Of a DNA stretch of 64,000 nt, positions 10,453 through 22,429 are shown piece by piece. Origin of the DNA: Triglochin maritima (lineage: Eukaryota; Streptophyta; Magnoliopsida; Alismatales; Juncaginaceae); the NCBI GenBank assembly GCA_963682175.1, contig OY821786.1:30869501-30933500 (forward strand). Direction: 5' to 3'. Position numbers and translations under genes: made by a program. Within the stretch, counting starts at the first letter, position 1. Each line of letters opens with the position of its first letter. Below the pieces are notes generated by a model. The model saw only the letters and a list, made by a program, of their open reading frames with translations, ran no database searches and had not been told where the DNA came from.

Positions 10453-10716
10453 TTGTAATTTGTAATGCATTTGTAATGTATAATATATCGTCTATTTGTA
10501 CTTATATCGTGTTGTTCTTTTACCAGATTTTAAATTTAATGTACGTTACTATGATATGCTCGTGAGAAATAAGTATTACAAATACGATAGCTAAACAAAT
10601 AGGTAGAAGTTATGTTCGTCAGAAATAAAGATTAAGAGTATACAGACAAGCAAATACCAACAAATGTAGTAACAGTTCAACATATAATAAAACAAAAGTA
10701 GGAGCGAGTCAACTAG
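10453..10716. other. short AT-rich spacer between convergent genes
   Basis: This is AT-rich sequence between the stop of the OTU segment and the stop of the minus-strand mobile domain gene. No feature was recognised. Confidence 0.5.
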
Positions 10717-12737
10717 AACTCATCATCCGAATCATGGTCCAAATGCCCAACTGACTGTTCCACTCCCCAATGAGGCGATCCCAATCTATACATGCATCTC
10801 TCGTATCCTCGTTCGGCATCAGGTCTCTGTGTCGCAAGAACGACTGGGTATGTCGTATCGCCCTACTCATCCATTGTATGTAACATAAAAATTAGCGTAC
10901 ATTAACAATAAAAACAAAATATACATTACAATTAAAAATTAAATTAGATAAACTTACCGCATCGCCACATGTCTGGTCCAGTGGTCTCTCCGGCTCGGAA
11001 TGGTACCAAAATGATAACTGGATGTGAGCACCTACCGAACCACTGCAAATAACCTGCATCACAAGTGGAGGGGTCGCGACTACGACTAAGATCGTCTAGG
11101 TGAAGTCGTCCTTCTCTCGGAAATGTCCTCCAAACCAATTCCGTTCTCGAAGCACTGTGCCTGACGTCGTACATCGTCGCAATCGCAGACCGTACTGCAT
11201 GCTTTGGCGTCGGGATGTCAACCGGAATAACTGACACAACACGCGATCAGGTAAATAAGGCTTTGTGATATCCCGATAACGAATAACGCCCGTAAATGTA
11301 GTCCTCGGCACAACTATAGCAGGCTAAGAACCATACGACAATCACTCCACCGAAACGTTTATACGTTAATAATAATAAACATGAAATTTAAATAAATGTA
11401 AATGATATATTCAATAATATACCTGCGATGCAGTCATCTGATCTAGTCATCTACGAAATGGGAAATGAGTCGTCCCTCGCTCTTATCCTCGGTCCGGCAA
11501 CCCACATACGCGAACGAGGATGACCACGCTCAATGATCTTCCACTCCCGATGCGGGCAGAAAGTGGGAAAATACTCATATATCCAAGCCTGTAGCAGCAT
11601 AAGACAACCTGTAATGCCAGAACAATCAGCACGATTGGCTATACCCAACTGACGATACATATATGCCAACGTCGTCGACCCCCATGAGTACTGACCAATG
11701 GTATCTAGCTCCCTCGCCTCCAATAGGTCACGTTGTCTGACTCTGCAACTACTCTTGTCGATAAACAAGACGCAGCCTAGCAGTAAGAAGAGATAGGCAG
11801 TTATCTGTGTATCCTCAGTCTGTGGTGGTCGTCCCCGTCTGCAACAATCCTCCACAATGTCGATGCTAACACCACCGCCACTCCAAAATGAGTTATCCCG
11901 CCCAAGACCATCGAGGCTGACCCCAAGCAACTCTGACACAAATATCTTCAGCTCAGACGTCGACACCTACGCACTGACCATACGACCCTCAACAGGAATG
12001 TGCAGAATCTGGAAGACGTCATGCAACATGATCGTCATCTCTTTGAAAGGCAAGTGGAAAGTGTTGGTGTCAGGCTGCCACCGCTCCATGAAGGCCGAAA
12101 TCAAGGGCATGTCAAGGCAGGAGAACATGTTGTACGACAAGTGACCCAATCCGTTATCAGTAATGGTCACCGTCATATCAACAGTCATCACTGATCGCCA
12201 AGCCTACAATGTAGTACAAGCTCTGTGCCGATTATGGCACTTCAGAACCTTCCGATCCTCACCCTCCCAGATGCGTCTGGAGATGTGGCATTTGAAACTC
12301 GAAATGACGCTGCCATGTAGAGGACCACCGGGCATCATATCCGTCACGATCCAAGAATCGTTCTCAACCCTCTTCTTCTTCTTCTTCTTCTTCTTCTTCT
12401 TCTTCTTCTTCTTCTTCTTCTTCTTCTGAGTTCGGGCGTTTGTAGTGCACGAACTTGAATCACCGGTCACAAATCGGCCACCTCGACCCTTCCTAATGAC
12501 CCACTTAGCCGAAGGACTACAATGTCGCCCTCGTCCTCGACTATACTACTGTATCGCGTCCTCCTGCGGCTCCAAGCAATACCGACCCCTATCGTCACTC
12601 TCGTCGTGACTCCCCATCTCATCTAAATCATCCTCGTCGTCGAAAGAATCCTCACGTGTCTGACGACGTAAAATATATCTCTCTCCTAACTGAAGAAGAA
12701 ATACCCTGTCTACGTGGACGACAGGGACCAGACTCAT
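10717..12737 (-). pseudogene. plant mobile domain (PMD, MAIN-like) gene, probably degraded
   Basis: Reading the minus strand from 12737, an acidic N-terminal segment (DSFDDEDDLDEMGSHDESDD) is followed by the lysine run from the TTC repeat. Next come typical PMD-C blocks: a segment ending GRKVLKCH-like (12300-12204), RWQPDTNTFHLPFKEMTI...LHIPVEGR (12080-11975), ITAYLFLLLGCVLFIDKS and YSWGSTTLAYMYRQL (11810-11650), CPHREWKIIE, PDRVLCQ (about 11240), LVWRTFPREGRL and a C-terminal end around GSPHWGVEQS with DHDSDDEF (stop near 10717). The blocks lie in several frames; AT-rich gaps at 10870-10945 and 11340-11425 may be introns. PMD proteins occur both as host genes and inside MULE and Gypsy elements. 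Being tail-to-tail with a MULE-OTU suggests transposon cargo. Confidence 0.65.
12371..12427. repeat. (TTC)n microsatellite
   Basis: About 19 TTC units in a row. On the minus strand they read as a lysine run inside the mobile domain gene, which is likely an expansion rather than a conserved part of the protein. Confidence 0.95.
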
Positions 12738-13267
12738 CTGCTAAACTATGCACAACGCGTACGATTTCCCTTTTCCTCCACGGTAACCCGTTGACTATTA
12801 ATTCAATTTTAGAAATAAAATTTCGTTAATGGATTTACTAAACTAATTTAACTAATTACTAACTTAATAATAAATTTATTTAGTAATTATCACGAATTAT
12901 AATCAATTTAAATAATTTTAAAAAAATTCAAAAATAAAACAGGGGTGTCTGCTGGTTCTTTTTCTGGCCTCCCATCCTTCAGACGCCATCCGTTGGGTCG
13001 GGCGTCTCCCTCGAACGCCCGATTCAATTTTTTTTTTAAATTTAAAAAACTAAATAAGACATTTTACCAGATTCAAGTAGTCCCGGGCGTCCGCTGATTC
13101 TTTTTCTGGCCTCCGAGACATTCTTTCTAATGAATATGAGAGTAATATGAAGAGATAGTGGTGTTTATTAGGAGAGTGAAATGAAGAGTTATATAAGTAG
13201 AAAGGGAAGAATGGCAAAATGGTAATTCGCATGGGCGATTTAAGTAGTTTTCCGGCGAGGAATAGCA
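12738..13267. repeat. AT-rich spacer with a duplicated CTGATTCTTTTTCTGGCCTCC-type motif
   Basis: A phrase of about 30 bp ending TTCTTTTTCTGGCCTCC occurs at about 12943-12972 and 13083-13114, each near a GGGCGTC block. Otherwise the stretch is AT-rich with no gene. It may be the 5' end of the mobile domain gene or of its host transposon. Confidence 0.45.
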
Positions 13268-13565
13268 GTTCAATTTTTATTTCATTTGACATGTGATACT
13301 AGAGTCAAGAGTCAACTCGTGTTATATATATATTATTTTAGAAAATAAGAAATGTATTCATTATAAGGTAAATATTTTTGCTTACAAAGCCATATGCACA
13401 GAAATTGGATCTCTCCTTATATTCGTCTCCCCAGACGGGTATGGAATTGTGAACTCATTCCTTTGTGTTGGTCATTTCAAGATCAAATTTATAGTTCTAA
13501 GTCTTTTACACAAATTCTCTTCACTTGAAAAATAACTGCACTCTAGACGTATAAATTCTAACTAG
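13268..13565 (+). promoter_or_regulatory. upstream region of CLH copy 2
   Basis: It is paralogous to 1925-2240 over about 300 bp, including GAGTCAAGAGTCAACTCGTG, the TATATATATATTATTTTAG block and GTTCTAAGTCTTTTACACAA. The similarity ends at TTCTAACTAG; in copy 1 the next bases are TTGTTCGGCCCA at the gene start, which here occur only at about 21189. About 7.6 kb of other DNA therefore separates this upstream region from its exon 1. Confidence 0.6.
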
Positions 13566-13796
13566 AGCACCAAAAAAGAATTACCCAGACTTCTCTTTGA
13601 GAATAGGTAGGAAGACGAGAGATTTTTTTGCCATGAACCCACTGCTAAGACTCGACCCAGCAATCTACTCTAACAATCTGAGCTAACTCTTGTGGCAGTC
13701 AATAAGGCATGTATTGAATGATTATGTTATATTGGTTTAACGTCTACAAATATAACAATCATCCATTACATAAACAATAAGTACCTGAAGAAGGAT
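13566..13796. other. unassigned sequence between CLH upstream region and TTACCC-rich element
   Basis: Nothing recognised. Confidence 0.4.
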
Positions 13797-14913
13797 TCCA
13801 GGATGGTCATGCAACAATTTACATGGTAGCCCACGCACCAGTCTACGTGGAAGCCACGTCAGACCAAATGGGTTTGGTTGTTTCCGTGGGGTGGTATTTT
13901 AGTTTTTACATCTGAATTCTGCACATGGTTTTGCTTTTGCTGAGGTATTGGAGTGCTTTTGCAGGTTGTGTACGGCTTGGAGTGTTTTGTTGAGAGATTG
14001 CTGAACTTTTGCAGGTTTTGCTGAGAGAAGTTTTGTTAGTATTCACTTTTTTTTATCTTTTAACAATATTGACGCATTTCTTTAACCTAATTTTTTTTCT
14101 CTCCTTTATTTAATTTTACTTTGTTATTTCATGATTAAGCTATGCGTGATTAAACTTTTGGGTTTTCATGAATTCCATGCGAAGGGTAATTTGGAGTTAA
14201 TTCGTGGGTTACTACTGTGAATATCATTTATACGTTAGGTACTTCCATATAGATAATTGGGTAAATTCATACATTACGGAATAACTGATATATGAGATGA
14301 GTGTAGTACCAAATAACATCGCATCTAGGGGTAATTGAATGTACATTTGAATGCAATTCAAAACACTCGCAGATGGTAGTTTAGACAGTAAGTTGAGGTA
14401 TTTTCATGGGGAGTTTGATTTTTTCATTTGGTTAAATGCATCCGAAGACCAACAAATGGTAGGAAGAAATCCACTACGAAGAGTAGATACCTTGGTGCGA
14501 CCCCCGTTACGATTGGATGTTTAATTTATTTAAGATTGGAGTTGTTTAAGCTATGAATGATCTAGGTTTTCTTAAAACATATGTACTTAATTGATAGTTG
14601 TGTTGTATTTTGTTTGATCATTTTCAACTATTAACTTCATTTGATTTCTTTTGTGGTACATGCTTTCGTGGGATTTTCACTCATCATATGGTTGGGGTAA
14701 ATTTTTTTGCGACAGGATTACCCTCACAAACCATCATTTAATCCATTCTATTTACTTCAAGGTATCCGTCCTATTAAATTAAAATTACTCTATATCCCAA
14801 CTGCATTTACCCCAACCTACCATCAATTCTACCAATTGGATTAAATAGGAGGGTCGACTTATGTTTCTAATTTTTTGTGTACAGTGAAACTTATCCATTC
14901 TATCAATTATGGT

Positions 14914-15176
14914 TAGGTGTAAGCTTTGGTCCGGAACGGGACCGAATCGGACCGTGACCCAATATTTCGGTATCCGGCAGACCGAAGACCGGATCGATTA
15001 AATTTGGGTTGGTCCGGTTCGGTCCAAACACCAAATTTTACTCACGAAATAGGGTTTTTGTTCGGGATCGGACCGAACCGAGACTCGAATTTTCGGTATC
15101 CGACGGATTGAAGACTAGACCAATCGGGTCGGGTCGGTCCGAAAATTTGGTCTGGCCTGAATTTTGCTCTCCCCTA
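14914..15176. mobile_element. hAT MITE (263 bp) with 8-bp TSD
   Basis: The ends TAGGTGTAAGC and GCTCTCCCCTA are imperfect terminal inverted repeats. They are flanked by perfect 8-bp duplications ATTATGGT (14906-14913 and 15177-15184). The interior is full of GGTCCGG, CGGACCG and GGGTCGG motifs. The 8-bp duplication and TAGGNG start fit the hAT superfamily. It inserted into one of the TTATGGTTA phrases of the surrounding repeat. Confidence 0.9.
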
Positions 15177-16599
15177 ATTATGGTTATTCACGGACCATAA
15201 TTTAATTCATTCTATTTAATCTAAGTAACCATGTTATTGAATTCAACTTACCTTCTATCGCAACTAAATTTACCCAACAAACCATCAATTTTACCATAGT
15301 TACCATGCTATTGAACTCAACTTACCCATTCTATTAATTATGGTTACCCCCACGGACCATAATTCAAGTCATTCTATTTAATCCAAGTTACCCTTCTATT
15401 GAATTTAACTTACCCCCTATCGCAACTAAATTTATCCCAACATACCATGAATTTTACTAACCTTATCCTACTATTGAATTCAAGTTACCCCTTCTTTACC
15501 CCAAACCATCATTTAATCGATTATATTTACTCCAAGTTACCCTCCCTTTAAAATCAAAGTTCCCCCTATGACAACTAAATTTAACTCAACCTAGCTACCC
15601 TCTATTCTACCAGTTGGATTAAATAACAATGTCGACATATGTTTCTAATTTTTTGTGTACTGTCAAACTTACCCTTCTATCAATTATGGTTACCCGACTG
15701 ACCATAATTTAATACATTATGTTTAATTCAAGTCATCATGCTATTGAATTCAACGTACCCCTATCACAACTACAATTATCCCAACATACCATCAATTTTA
15801 CCAAAGTTACTCTGCTATTGAACTCAACTTGCCACTTTTATAAATTATGGTTACTCCCATTAACCATAATTTAATTCCTTCTATTTAATGAAAGTTACCC
15901 TACTATTGAATTCAACTTACCTCAAATCGCAACTAAATTTGCCCCAACATACCATCTACCAAAGTTACCATGCTATTGAATTCAAGTTACCTCTTCTTTT
16001 AGTTAAGGTTACCCCCACGAGCCATCATCTAATTCATTTTATTTACTCCAAGGTACCCGTCATAATAAATCAAAGTTACCCCCTATCACAACTCCATTTA
16101 CCCCCAACCTACCATTTATTCTACAAATTGGATTAAATAACAGGGTCGACATATGTTTCTAATTTTTTGTGTACTGTTAAACTTACCTCTTCTATTAATT
16201 ATGAGCATTCACAGTTTCCATAAAATGGTTATATCATTCCAATATGGTTCACAATTCTTATAAAAGTCAATAAATGATAAGGTTAAAAATTCAACCAAGT
16301 CCAAAATTTAAAGAGGATGTTATCTCTTGTTGGAAAATTTGTAAATGAAAATTTCATAAATTCTTTACTAAACTTTTATTGTGTTTTAAGTATACCCTAG
16401 TGAAGACCTCAAAAATCAATTGACACGTGTACAGTTTGTGTGTAATTTTCCATTCAAATATGTCGCAAATCAAATAAGTTACTTATATATAGTCGAAAAC
16501 ACCCACCACATTCAGCACATCAGACGTTTCTTCCACTACCAATGTTGAACAAGGAAAATCTACAAAGACACACATACCAACGTTTCTACGCATCTTACA

Positions 16600-17195
16600 A
16601 GGTTTTTCTTCGCCAGACGCTTCTAAAGCGTGTAGGAGAGGAATAAGACTCATCTCGAAGGTGAACACAAATAACATTAGGACTCAGTATCCTAATTCGC
16701 TTTGCGTCAATCTAGAAACACACCAGGATGTGAGAAACATATTTGCAAGCCTAATGTGTTTCAAAATCGACAACAAGCATATCAGAATCTTGAAACCAAT
16801 GACGAATGAGTTGTTGTTTCTACCCACTGTGACGGAGAGCAATGATGTTGCACCTTTGGGTTCAGGTCTGAAGGTGAGTACAAGGTGATGGCATGGAAGG
16901 GAGTTGACGTAGGAATGTTGCACGACCACCCACTATTTTGGTATGTATCATTCCCTTGTATGGTGATCGAAGACCTTTGCTATCGTAACTACAAGAAAAT
17001 TCTTAGGGTATTTCCAACCTTTGATGTGGGTAACTTTAGGAACATTAGAGGGTATTTTCAGCTATTGGAGTGGTTATTTTGTGGCTTTGGTAACTACAAC
17101 AACATTCTAAGCGTATTTCTAACTATTGATGTGGGTATTTTCGTTGACTATAAAAAAGTAGAAGTTGACATGGTAATTACGGGAATACAATTGGA
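16600..17195 (+). pseudogene. captured gene fragment, possibly F-box-associated domain
   Basis: A codon-like block among TTACCC repeats includes IRILKPMTNELLFLPTVTES (about 16780-16840), followed after a frameshift by EYKVMAWKG. This resembles the layout of F-box-associated domains, where an NP-x-T-x-E-F-L-x-LP motif is followed by an EYKV motif. The match is short and from memory. At least one frameshift lies near 16875. A later segment (16885-17195) stays open but is repetitive. Confidence 0.3.
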
Positions 17196-17359
17196 TTAAA
17201 TGACAAGGTCGACATACATTTATAATTTTTTTGTGTACTGTCAAACTTAACTCTTCTATCAATTATGGTTACCCACACAGACCATAAGTTGATTCTTTAT
17301 TTAATCCAAGTTACTCTGCTCTTGAATTCAACTTACCCCCCCCCCCCCCCTTGGGCTTA

Positions 17360-18700
17360 AATTTACCCCAACATACATGATGGTTATTTAGGTTAAGCCT
17401 AAATGATAGGTGGGGTAAGTATATAACAAAGCAAGGTAAATTGGAATACATAGTAGGATTTTAATAATGGTTCGTGAGGGTAAACTTATGGATGGTCTGG
17501 GTAAGTTTAATTCAGAAGCATGGTAAATTGGATTACCTATTAATTGGGATTTTAATAGTGGTTCGTGGGGGGTAAACTTATCAATGTTCGGGTTATGTTG
17601 AATTCAGGAGCAGAGTAAATTAGATTACAGTAGGATTTTAATAATGGTTCGTCGGGGAAAACTTATCGATGGTCAGATTAAGTTGAATTCAGGAGCTGTG
17701 TAAGTTGGACTACATAGTAGGAATTTAATAATGGTTCATGAGTAAATTGGACTACGTAGTAGGATTTTAATAATGGTTCATAGGGGTAAACTTATCGATG
17801 GACGGGGTAAGTTAAATTCACGTGCAAGGTAAATTGGATTAAATAAAAGTTCTTGAATGAATTGTTATTACCCTCAAATCATGTTTACATCTTTTCTCCA
17901 ACGCTTTACGTTTTACATACAATTATTTAACTTACATAATTATCGTTCTACACTTGTTGCGTTGTATGTTTTAACTTACATAATTATCGATGGTAATTTT
18001 AAGACGTTATTTTTTCTTTGTGCCTTCAATGTTTCCGTATAGTTTTACTTCACTTTTAGCATAATGTCTTATGGAATTACCCTTCAATATATTTCAAATT
18101 ACCATGTATATTATATATATGCAAACAACAATGATAACATATTTGTGTTCCCACAAAAATTATCTTACTGGTTTGTTATTCCGGTAGAATCAAAATGAAA
18201 TTGTACCATCAAACATAGAACAAAATCCACAGCATTGTTAAATAGACATCCACATTTAAATGGAATCATAAGAACGTGATAACAAAATAATACAATCACA
18301 AAGGATGATGATACAATGTTAATTATAAAATAAAATTGTATGGTAAATTGGAAAAAAATCCACCGAGGTATTTTGGTACATGATAGTGGGTATTCTCGGA
18401 TGGTTGTCAAAGAATCTACATTTTGCTGTATGATGAATATAGCACAAAAGAAAACACATCGTCAGTAATAAAAGTAAAATAATAAAACATAAAACAACAA
18501 TGAATCAAATAAAGAAACCTCAATAATAATATTTTACTATAAAAAAGGAAGCTTGGGGTAAATTTAGTTGTTATAGGGGGTAACTATGATTTAATAGAAG
18601 GGGTAATTTGGAGATAATAGAATGGATTAAATGATGGTTCATAGGGGTAACCTTAATTGATGGGTATTTTTATCGTGATTTTACATCATTTGGAATTAGA
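17360..18700. repeat. GGTAA-phrase arrays (inverted relative to 14.7-16.2 kb)
   Basis: Phrases such as GGTTCGTGGGGGTAAAC, TAGTAGGATTTTAATAATGG and GGTAAGTTGAATTCAGGAGC recur between 17400 and 17840, and a shorter set appears at 18545-18660. They are the reverse complement of the TTACC phrases to the left, so the region forms large imperfect inverted repeats. No gene is visible. Confidence 0.65.
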
Positions 18701-20090
18701 ATCTCAGTAAGATTAACTCTTCCTTAAAAAACCAATTGCTCCAAACTAACATAAAGTAGTTAACCACTATATGGACACATGAACCATGTCTACAACTTAA
18801 TCGTGAACGACAACTCAACGAATAAAAAGACCAAAGTCTATAATGAATATTAACTTAGGAGCTCATTAAAAGCAACAAAACATAGTCTATCATTTTAGCC
18901 AAACCTACAATGAAGAGTAGAAACATCACCTTTAATCCAAACTAAGGAGAAAACCGGAACAAGAAATCCAACTCTAATACTTAAGACAAAATAAAACAAA
19001 CCAAAAATCTACAACACAAAATCAAATTTTAGTCCCACCAAGCGAAACCAAAAAAATCTACAAACCCACAACTTCACTCACACTACAACACAAACTATAA
19101 AGCAAAAAAGATTATTTACTCCAACATTAGTCACTTCATACTATATATCTACAAGCAGCTATAGCATCAACAGATGAAAAATAAATACCATGAAAAAGTC
19201 AACATTGCCTTTTGCTTTGACACGCACAAAAAAGGAACCCACAATGCAGTAATCTAACTTTTAACTTAAGTAGTGAACCTCCAAAAGGAAACAAATCTAA
19301 CATGAACCCAACTTCATCCTCACTGGCATGAACCCAATCTTTAAATTTATTTATCGTTTTTATAAGTTGCTTCTCTTTATATAATCAATCCAACAAACAT
19401 TAGAAAAAAAACGAAAATCTTTACTAAACCAACACATGGATAAAAAGATTGAAAAAAAAAACTTTACTCCAAGACTCGTGAGCTGTAATACGAAAATATA
19501 AAAGCATAATAAAATATTAATATCACCATCAGGAATAAAATGAGGATCAATCCATAAGATCCAAAAGACACGAATGAGATCCAAAAATGAGGATTGATTT
19601 AGAAGATCCAAAACACACCAAAAAGATCCAAAAAACACAAAAGCCTACGATCAACAAGATCCAAAATAATAACCAGGATCGATCAAAATCATTTTCAAGG
19701 AGTTTGACACATAAAAGCTACAAGAACAATTATCGCTTGAACAGATACAAATAACACGAGACAAATGCAACAAAACTACACAAAATAGTAGATTATAACA
19801 TATATTTCAAATCTATAGACAAAATAGGTCGTAGGTGGAGAGAAGGGGTGGGCAAATCTTTGGAAAACTCCAATTCAACCAAAATACAAAATAGAAGGAG
19901 AAGGGAAAATCTCTGGAAAAAAATCCCGAATGACCAAATGAGAGAGAATGGAAGATGAAACAAATATCTCTAAAAAATCCAAAAAATCAGTTTTTTCTTC
20001 TCTTCAAAGCCACAAAAACCCAAGAACCCATTTCACGAAAGAAATCCAAAGCCCCTTTTCCACCAAATCAATCCATGAAAATCGCACTTT
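18700..20090. other. A-rich non-coding part of duplication A
   Basis: A-rich sequence with no recognisable coding region. Short phrases built on GATCCAAAA recur at 19555-19680. Confidence 0.5.
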
Positions 20091-20091
20091 A

Positions 20092-20376
20092 CTATAAAAA
20101 ATCCAAAGAACTCAGCTTTTTGTAGACCAAAGGTAAAGAAGAGAGAGAAAACCTGGTAGAATCGACGATGATGTGGGAGGAGTTGTCGAGGTTGTCGACC
20201 GGTTTTGAATATGACGAGAAGTTACAATACTGTGTGGCTCCCGATCGATGGGAACTTCCATGTCTGAAGAAATGCATAGTGAAGCTTACACGCTGAGAAA
20301 AGGGTGTGGGGGGTTGGAGGAGAGAGTGGAAGAAGGTTTTGGTATAGAAGTGAAATTCAGAAAATAAGCTTTTCAC
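20092..20376 (-). pseudogene. gene-like minus-strand fragment, unidentified
   Basis: On the minus strand a CT-rich leader (TTCCACTCTCTCCTCC) precedes an open frame of up to 94 codons ending at 20092. Copy B (38246-38458) keeps a related frame but has an extra block of about 45 bp, so the reading is not conserved between copies. It looks like the 5' end of a captured host gene. I do not recognise a product and do not claim that it is translated. Confidence 0.3.
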
Positions 20377-20768
20377 TGGCTATGGGGTATTCCGAGAATA
20401 AAGCAAAATGTTAGAATCCGTAATCTGAAATTGTTTTTTTCGTTTTTTTTCTTGTGGCATGGTAATTTTTGGAGAGAGAAAGTGACATTTCTTGTCTTCT
20501 GGAGTGGTTTTGTTTGCCAAGCTGGTTTGGTGACTAAGCAAAAATTGATCAGGTGGAATATCCAACTCATGGTGCGTGAGTTTTGGGGTGGAGAAGTAAG
20601 TAGAATACTACTTTTCCATATGCTTATAGGACTCAAGATTGTTACATGCAGAAGTCGACAAGATACAAGTTTTTTAAACCATTTCATTTGTAAAATTAAC
20701 TCCCGACAAGTAACTCACGTGCTAAAATTAGTCTTAGTTGATCAAAATGCAAGTCATACACCTCAAAG

Positions 20769-21057
20769 TAGGGCTGTCAACTTTGACTTGGCTGGATAGG
20801 TCGACTCGAACATGACTCAAAAAACGCTCGACTCTAGTTTAACTTGAAAATGAAGGATTTTGATGAAAAACCAAAAAATCTTCAAACTTAGTTAAGTAAA
20901 CGAGCCGTTCGAACTTGAAAAAAATTTGATGCTCAGCTCGATAGTTCGCTCGAATTTTTTATTCCTTCATTTATAATTAGTTTTTGGTATTTGATAATAA
21001 CATAAGATAATACGCATGACTCGAAATTTCGCTCGACTCGGCTCGTTTACACCCCTG
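20769..21057. mobile_element. hAT MITE (289 bp) with 8-bp TSD, copy A
   Basis: The ends TAGGGCTGTCAA and GTTTACACCCCTG are flanked by perfect 8-bp duplications CCTCAAAG (20761-20768 and 21058-21065). Internal CTCGA and GCTCG motifs recur. The same insertion at the same site is present at 38962-39249, so it predates the 4.4-kb duplication. Confidence 0.92.
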
Positions 21058-21230
21058 CCTCAAAGGGTGAAATTCATAAAAGAACGGAATTATATATCCA
21101 TGAAACTAAAATAATCATAAGAGTTTCTATTTTCTAAGGACATGTGTGCAAAATTCCTTGCATTATATATGACAAAACGAAAGGCTTGTTGTTCGGCCCA
21201 TCTTTCACAACCAAGCCTTCTCATCACTCT

Positions 21231-21479
21231 ATGGCTTCTACCAGTGTGTTCAAGATGGGTGAACACCCTGTTACGAAACCCTTCTATATTCCCGACAAGA
21301 GCTCGCCCTTGTCGTCGCCTCCGCCAACACCTCCTAAATCGCTTCTTGTCACCGCACCTGAAGACGAGGGTGATTACCCGGTGCTCCTCCTCCCCCATGG
21401 CTTTTACGTCTTGAACTCATTCTATTCGGACCTCATGGAACACATCACTTCGCATGGTTTTATTGTCGTTGCTCCCCAA
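21231..21479 (+). pseudogene. CLH: chlorophyllase copy 2, exon 1 (intact reading frame)
   Basis: Chlorophyllase removes phytol from chlorophyll to give chlorophyllide. Exon 1 has 83 codons from ATG at 21231, beginning MASTSVFKMGEHPVTKP. It continues with the family blocks LLVTAPEDEGDYPVLLL, PHGFYVLNSFYSDL (the HGF region near the oxyanion hole) and HGFIVVAPQ, then a GTGAGT donor at 21480. I chose this ATG rather than 21144 because the homology begins here. The exon itself is undamaged, but exon 2 lies 9.1 kb away behind a nested hAT and Copia insertion, and the gene's 3' end has been replaced by an LTR. The copy therefore lacks the catalytic histidine. Confidence 0.88.
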
Positions 21480-21769
21480 GTGAGTCCACCTTAATTACTT
21501 GTTTTATGAAATATTAAAAGTTTACGTGGAACAAATTTAAACCATTTCAATTATTTTCTTCCGAAAACATATTTAGTATAAAAATACTATATATAGTAAA
21601 AATTACAGATATTATTCCCCTAAAAATCCTTCAAAACTAGAATACCTATGTGGGACCATTGGCTGCAATATTTAAGATTTAAGAGTTCGACGATGTTGCC
21701 TCTGGTGGACAAAAAAATTCTTGTAAAAATTAGAAAAATTACTTGAAATCATTTAAGGATTTTTCTAAT
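21480..21769 (+). other. CLH copy 2 intron 1, left part
   Basis: AT-rich intron running from the GTGAGT donor to the hAT insertion point. The phrase CTATGTGGGACCATTGG and the following 100 bp match 52105-52222 in copy 3, which marks the intron as paralogous. Confidence 0.7.
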
Positions 21770-22003
21770 CATGGGTGGATCCAGACTAGTGTCGGGTGGG
21801 GCACGTGCCCTACCATTAAAAAAATGAAGTTTCAAATTTATTTTTACATGGAGAAAGTCAGTTTATTTATGGCTAAATTCGACATGGAGTTTCTGAACGT
21901 GGAAGAAAAATATGTTGCTCTGGGAAGAAGCACGTTTCGAGGTAATAACCCACAAGTGACAAATCTTCCTCATTTTCAAGTTGAATTTTTTCTATGTGTC
22001 ATT

Positions 22004-22389
22004 TGTAAGCAAATAACGATTCTACAGGTTCAGGAGTACCTTTCTTGGAGAGAACCTGTGGCAGCGGAAGGAAGATCGGAGGTCACCTTACGGAATCCTT
22101 CTCACCGGTCGGTCTCCTACTCTCTTGGAGAAGGAGCGCGAGTCCACAACCCAAGTGTCCACGGAATGAGCTTGGTGGAGGTGGAGGGACGAAAAGGGAG
22201 AGAATAGGAGGTGGCGGCTAGGTTAGGGTGGAGGCTAGGGTTTTGCACATGAGATCAATCTATTCAAAGGGAGGCTCCCCTCCTTATATAGACGGCTCCA
22301 CCCTAAACCCTAAATGAGTTGTCCAATAGGGACGCGCCATGTGTCAGTGCTTTGGGCAAATTGCTTATTAATCCCTGATTAATCCAATA
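22004..22389 (-). repeat. 3' LTR of the Copia element
   Basis: 386 bp, almost identical to 29267-29652. On the plus strand it runs from TGTAAGC to CCAATA and contains a TATATAAGG box on the minus strand. The adjacent tract at 22390-22401 is the polypurine primer. Confidence 0.96.
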
Positions 22390-22429
22390 TCTCCAACTTG
22401 CACAACAGCATGATAACAACATGTCATCT

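Larger units (their letters stand above)
13797..17207. mobile_element. TTACCC-rich DNA element with a terminus at about 13797
   Basis: The start GGATTCCAGGATGG with CCCACGCACC and CGTGGAAGCCACGTCAG nearby resembles, in inverted orientation, the sequence ending at about 52084. A further internal stretch (14358-14450) matches 51320-51380 in reverse. From about 14690 the DNA is built of recurring phrases such as CTATTGAATTCAACTTACC, ACCATAATTTAATTCATTC and TTTACCCCAACCTACCAT, with a TTACC roughly every 30-45 bp. It behaves like a long terminal-repeat-bearing DNA transposon with captured gene pieces. The superfamily (MULE-like?) is inferred, and the right end is unclear because duplication A begins at about 17208. 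Confidence 0.5.
17208..21622. repeat. segmental duplication copy A (about 4.4 kb)
   Basis: It aligns with 35358-39812 along its whole length, with scattered substitutions and small indels. Shared marks include a poly-C run (17336-17350), inverse GGTAA phrases (17400-17840), a minus-strand CT-rich gene-like block near 20090-20380, the hAT MITE at 20769 with the same target site, CLH exon 1 and the start of intron 1. Similarity starts at about CATACATTTATAATTTTTTTGTG and ends just after ATTACAGAT. Confidence 0.9.

Noticed and set aside
12204..12470. Lysine-rich (or phenylalanine-rich) protein from the TTC repeat
   Set aside because: The homopolymer comes from a microsatellite; only the minus-strand flanks have mobile domain homology.
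14700..17350. TTACCC phrases as interstitial telomere repeat
   Set aside because: The plant telomere unit is TTTAGGG (CCCTAAA). Here TTACCC is embedded in 30-45 bp phrases and is not tandem.
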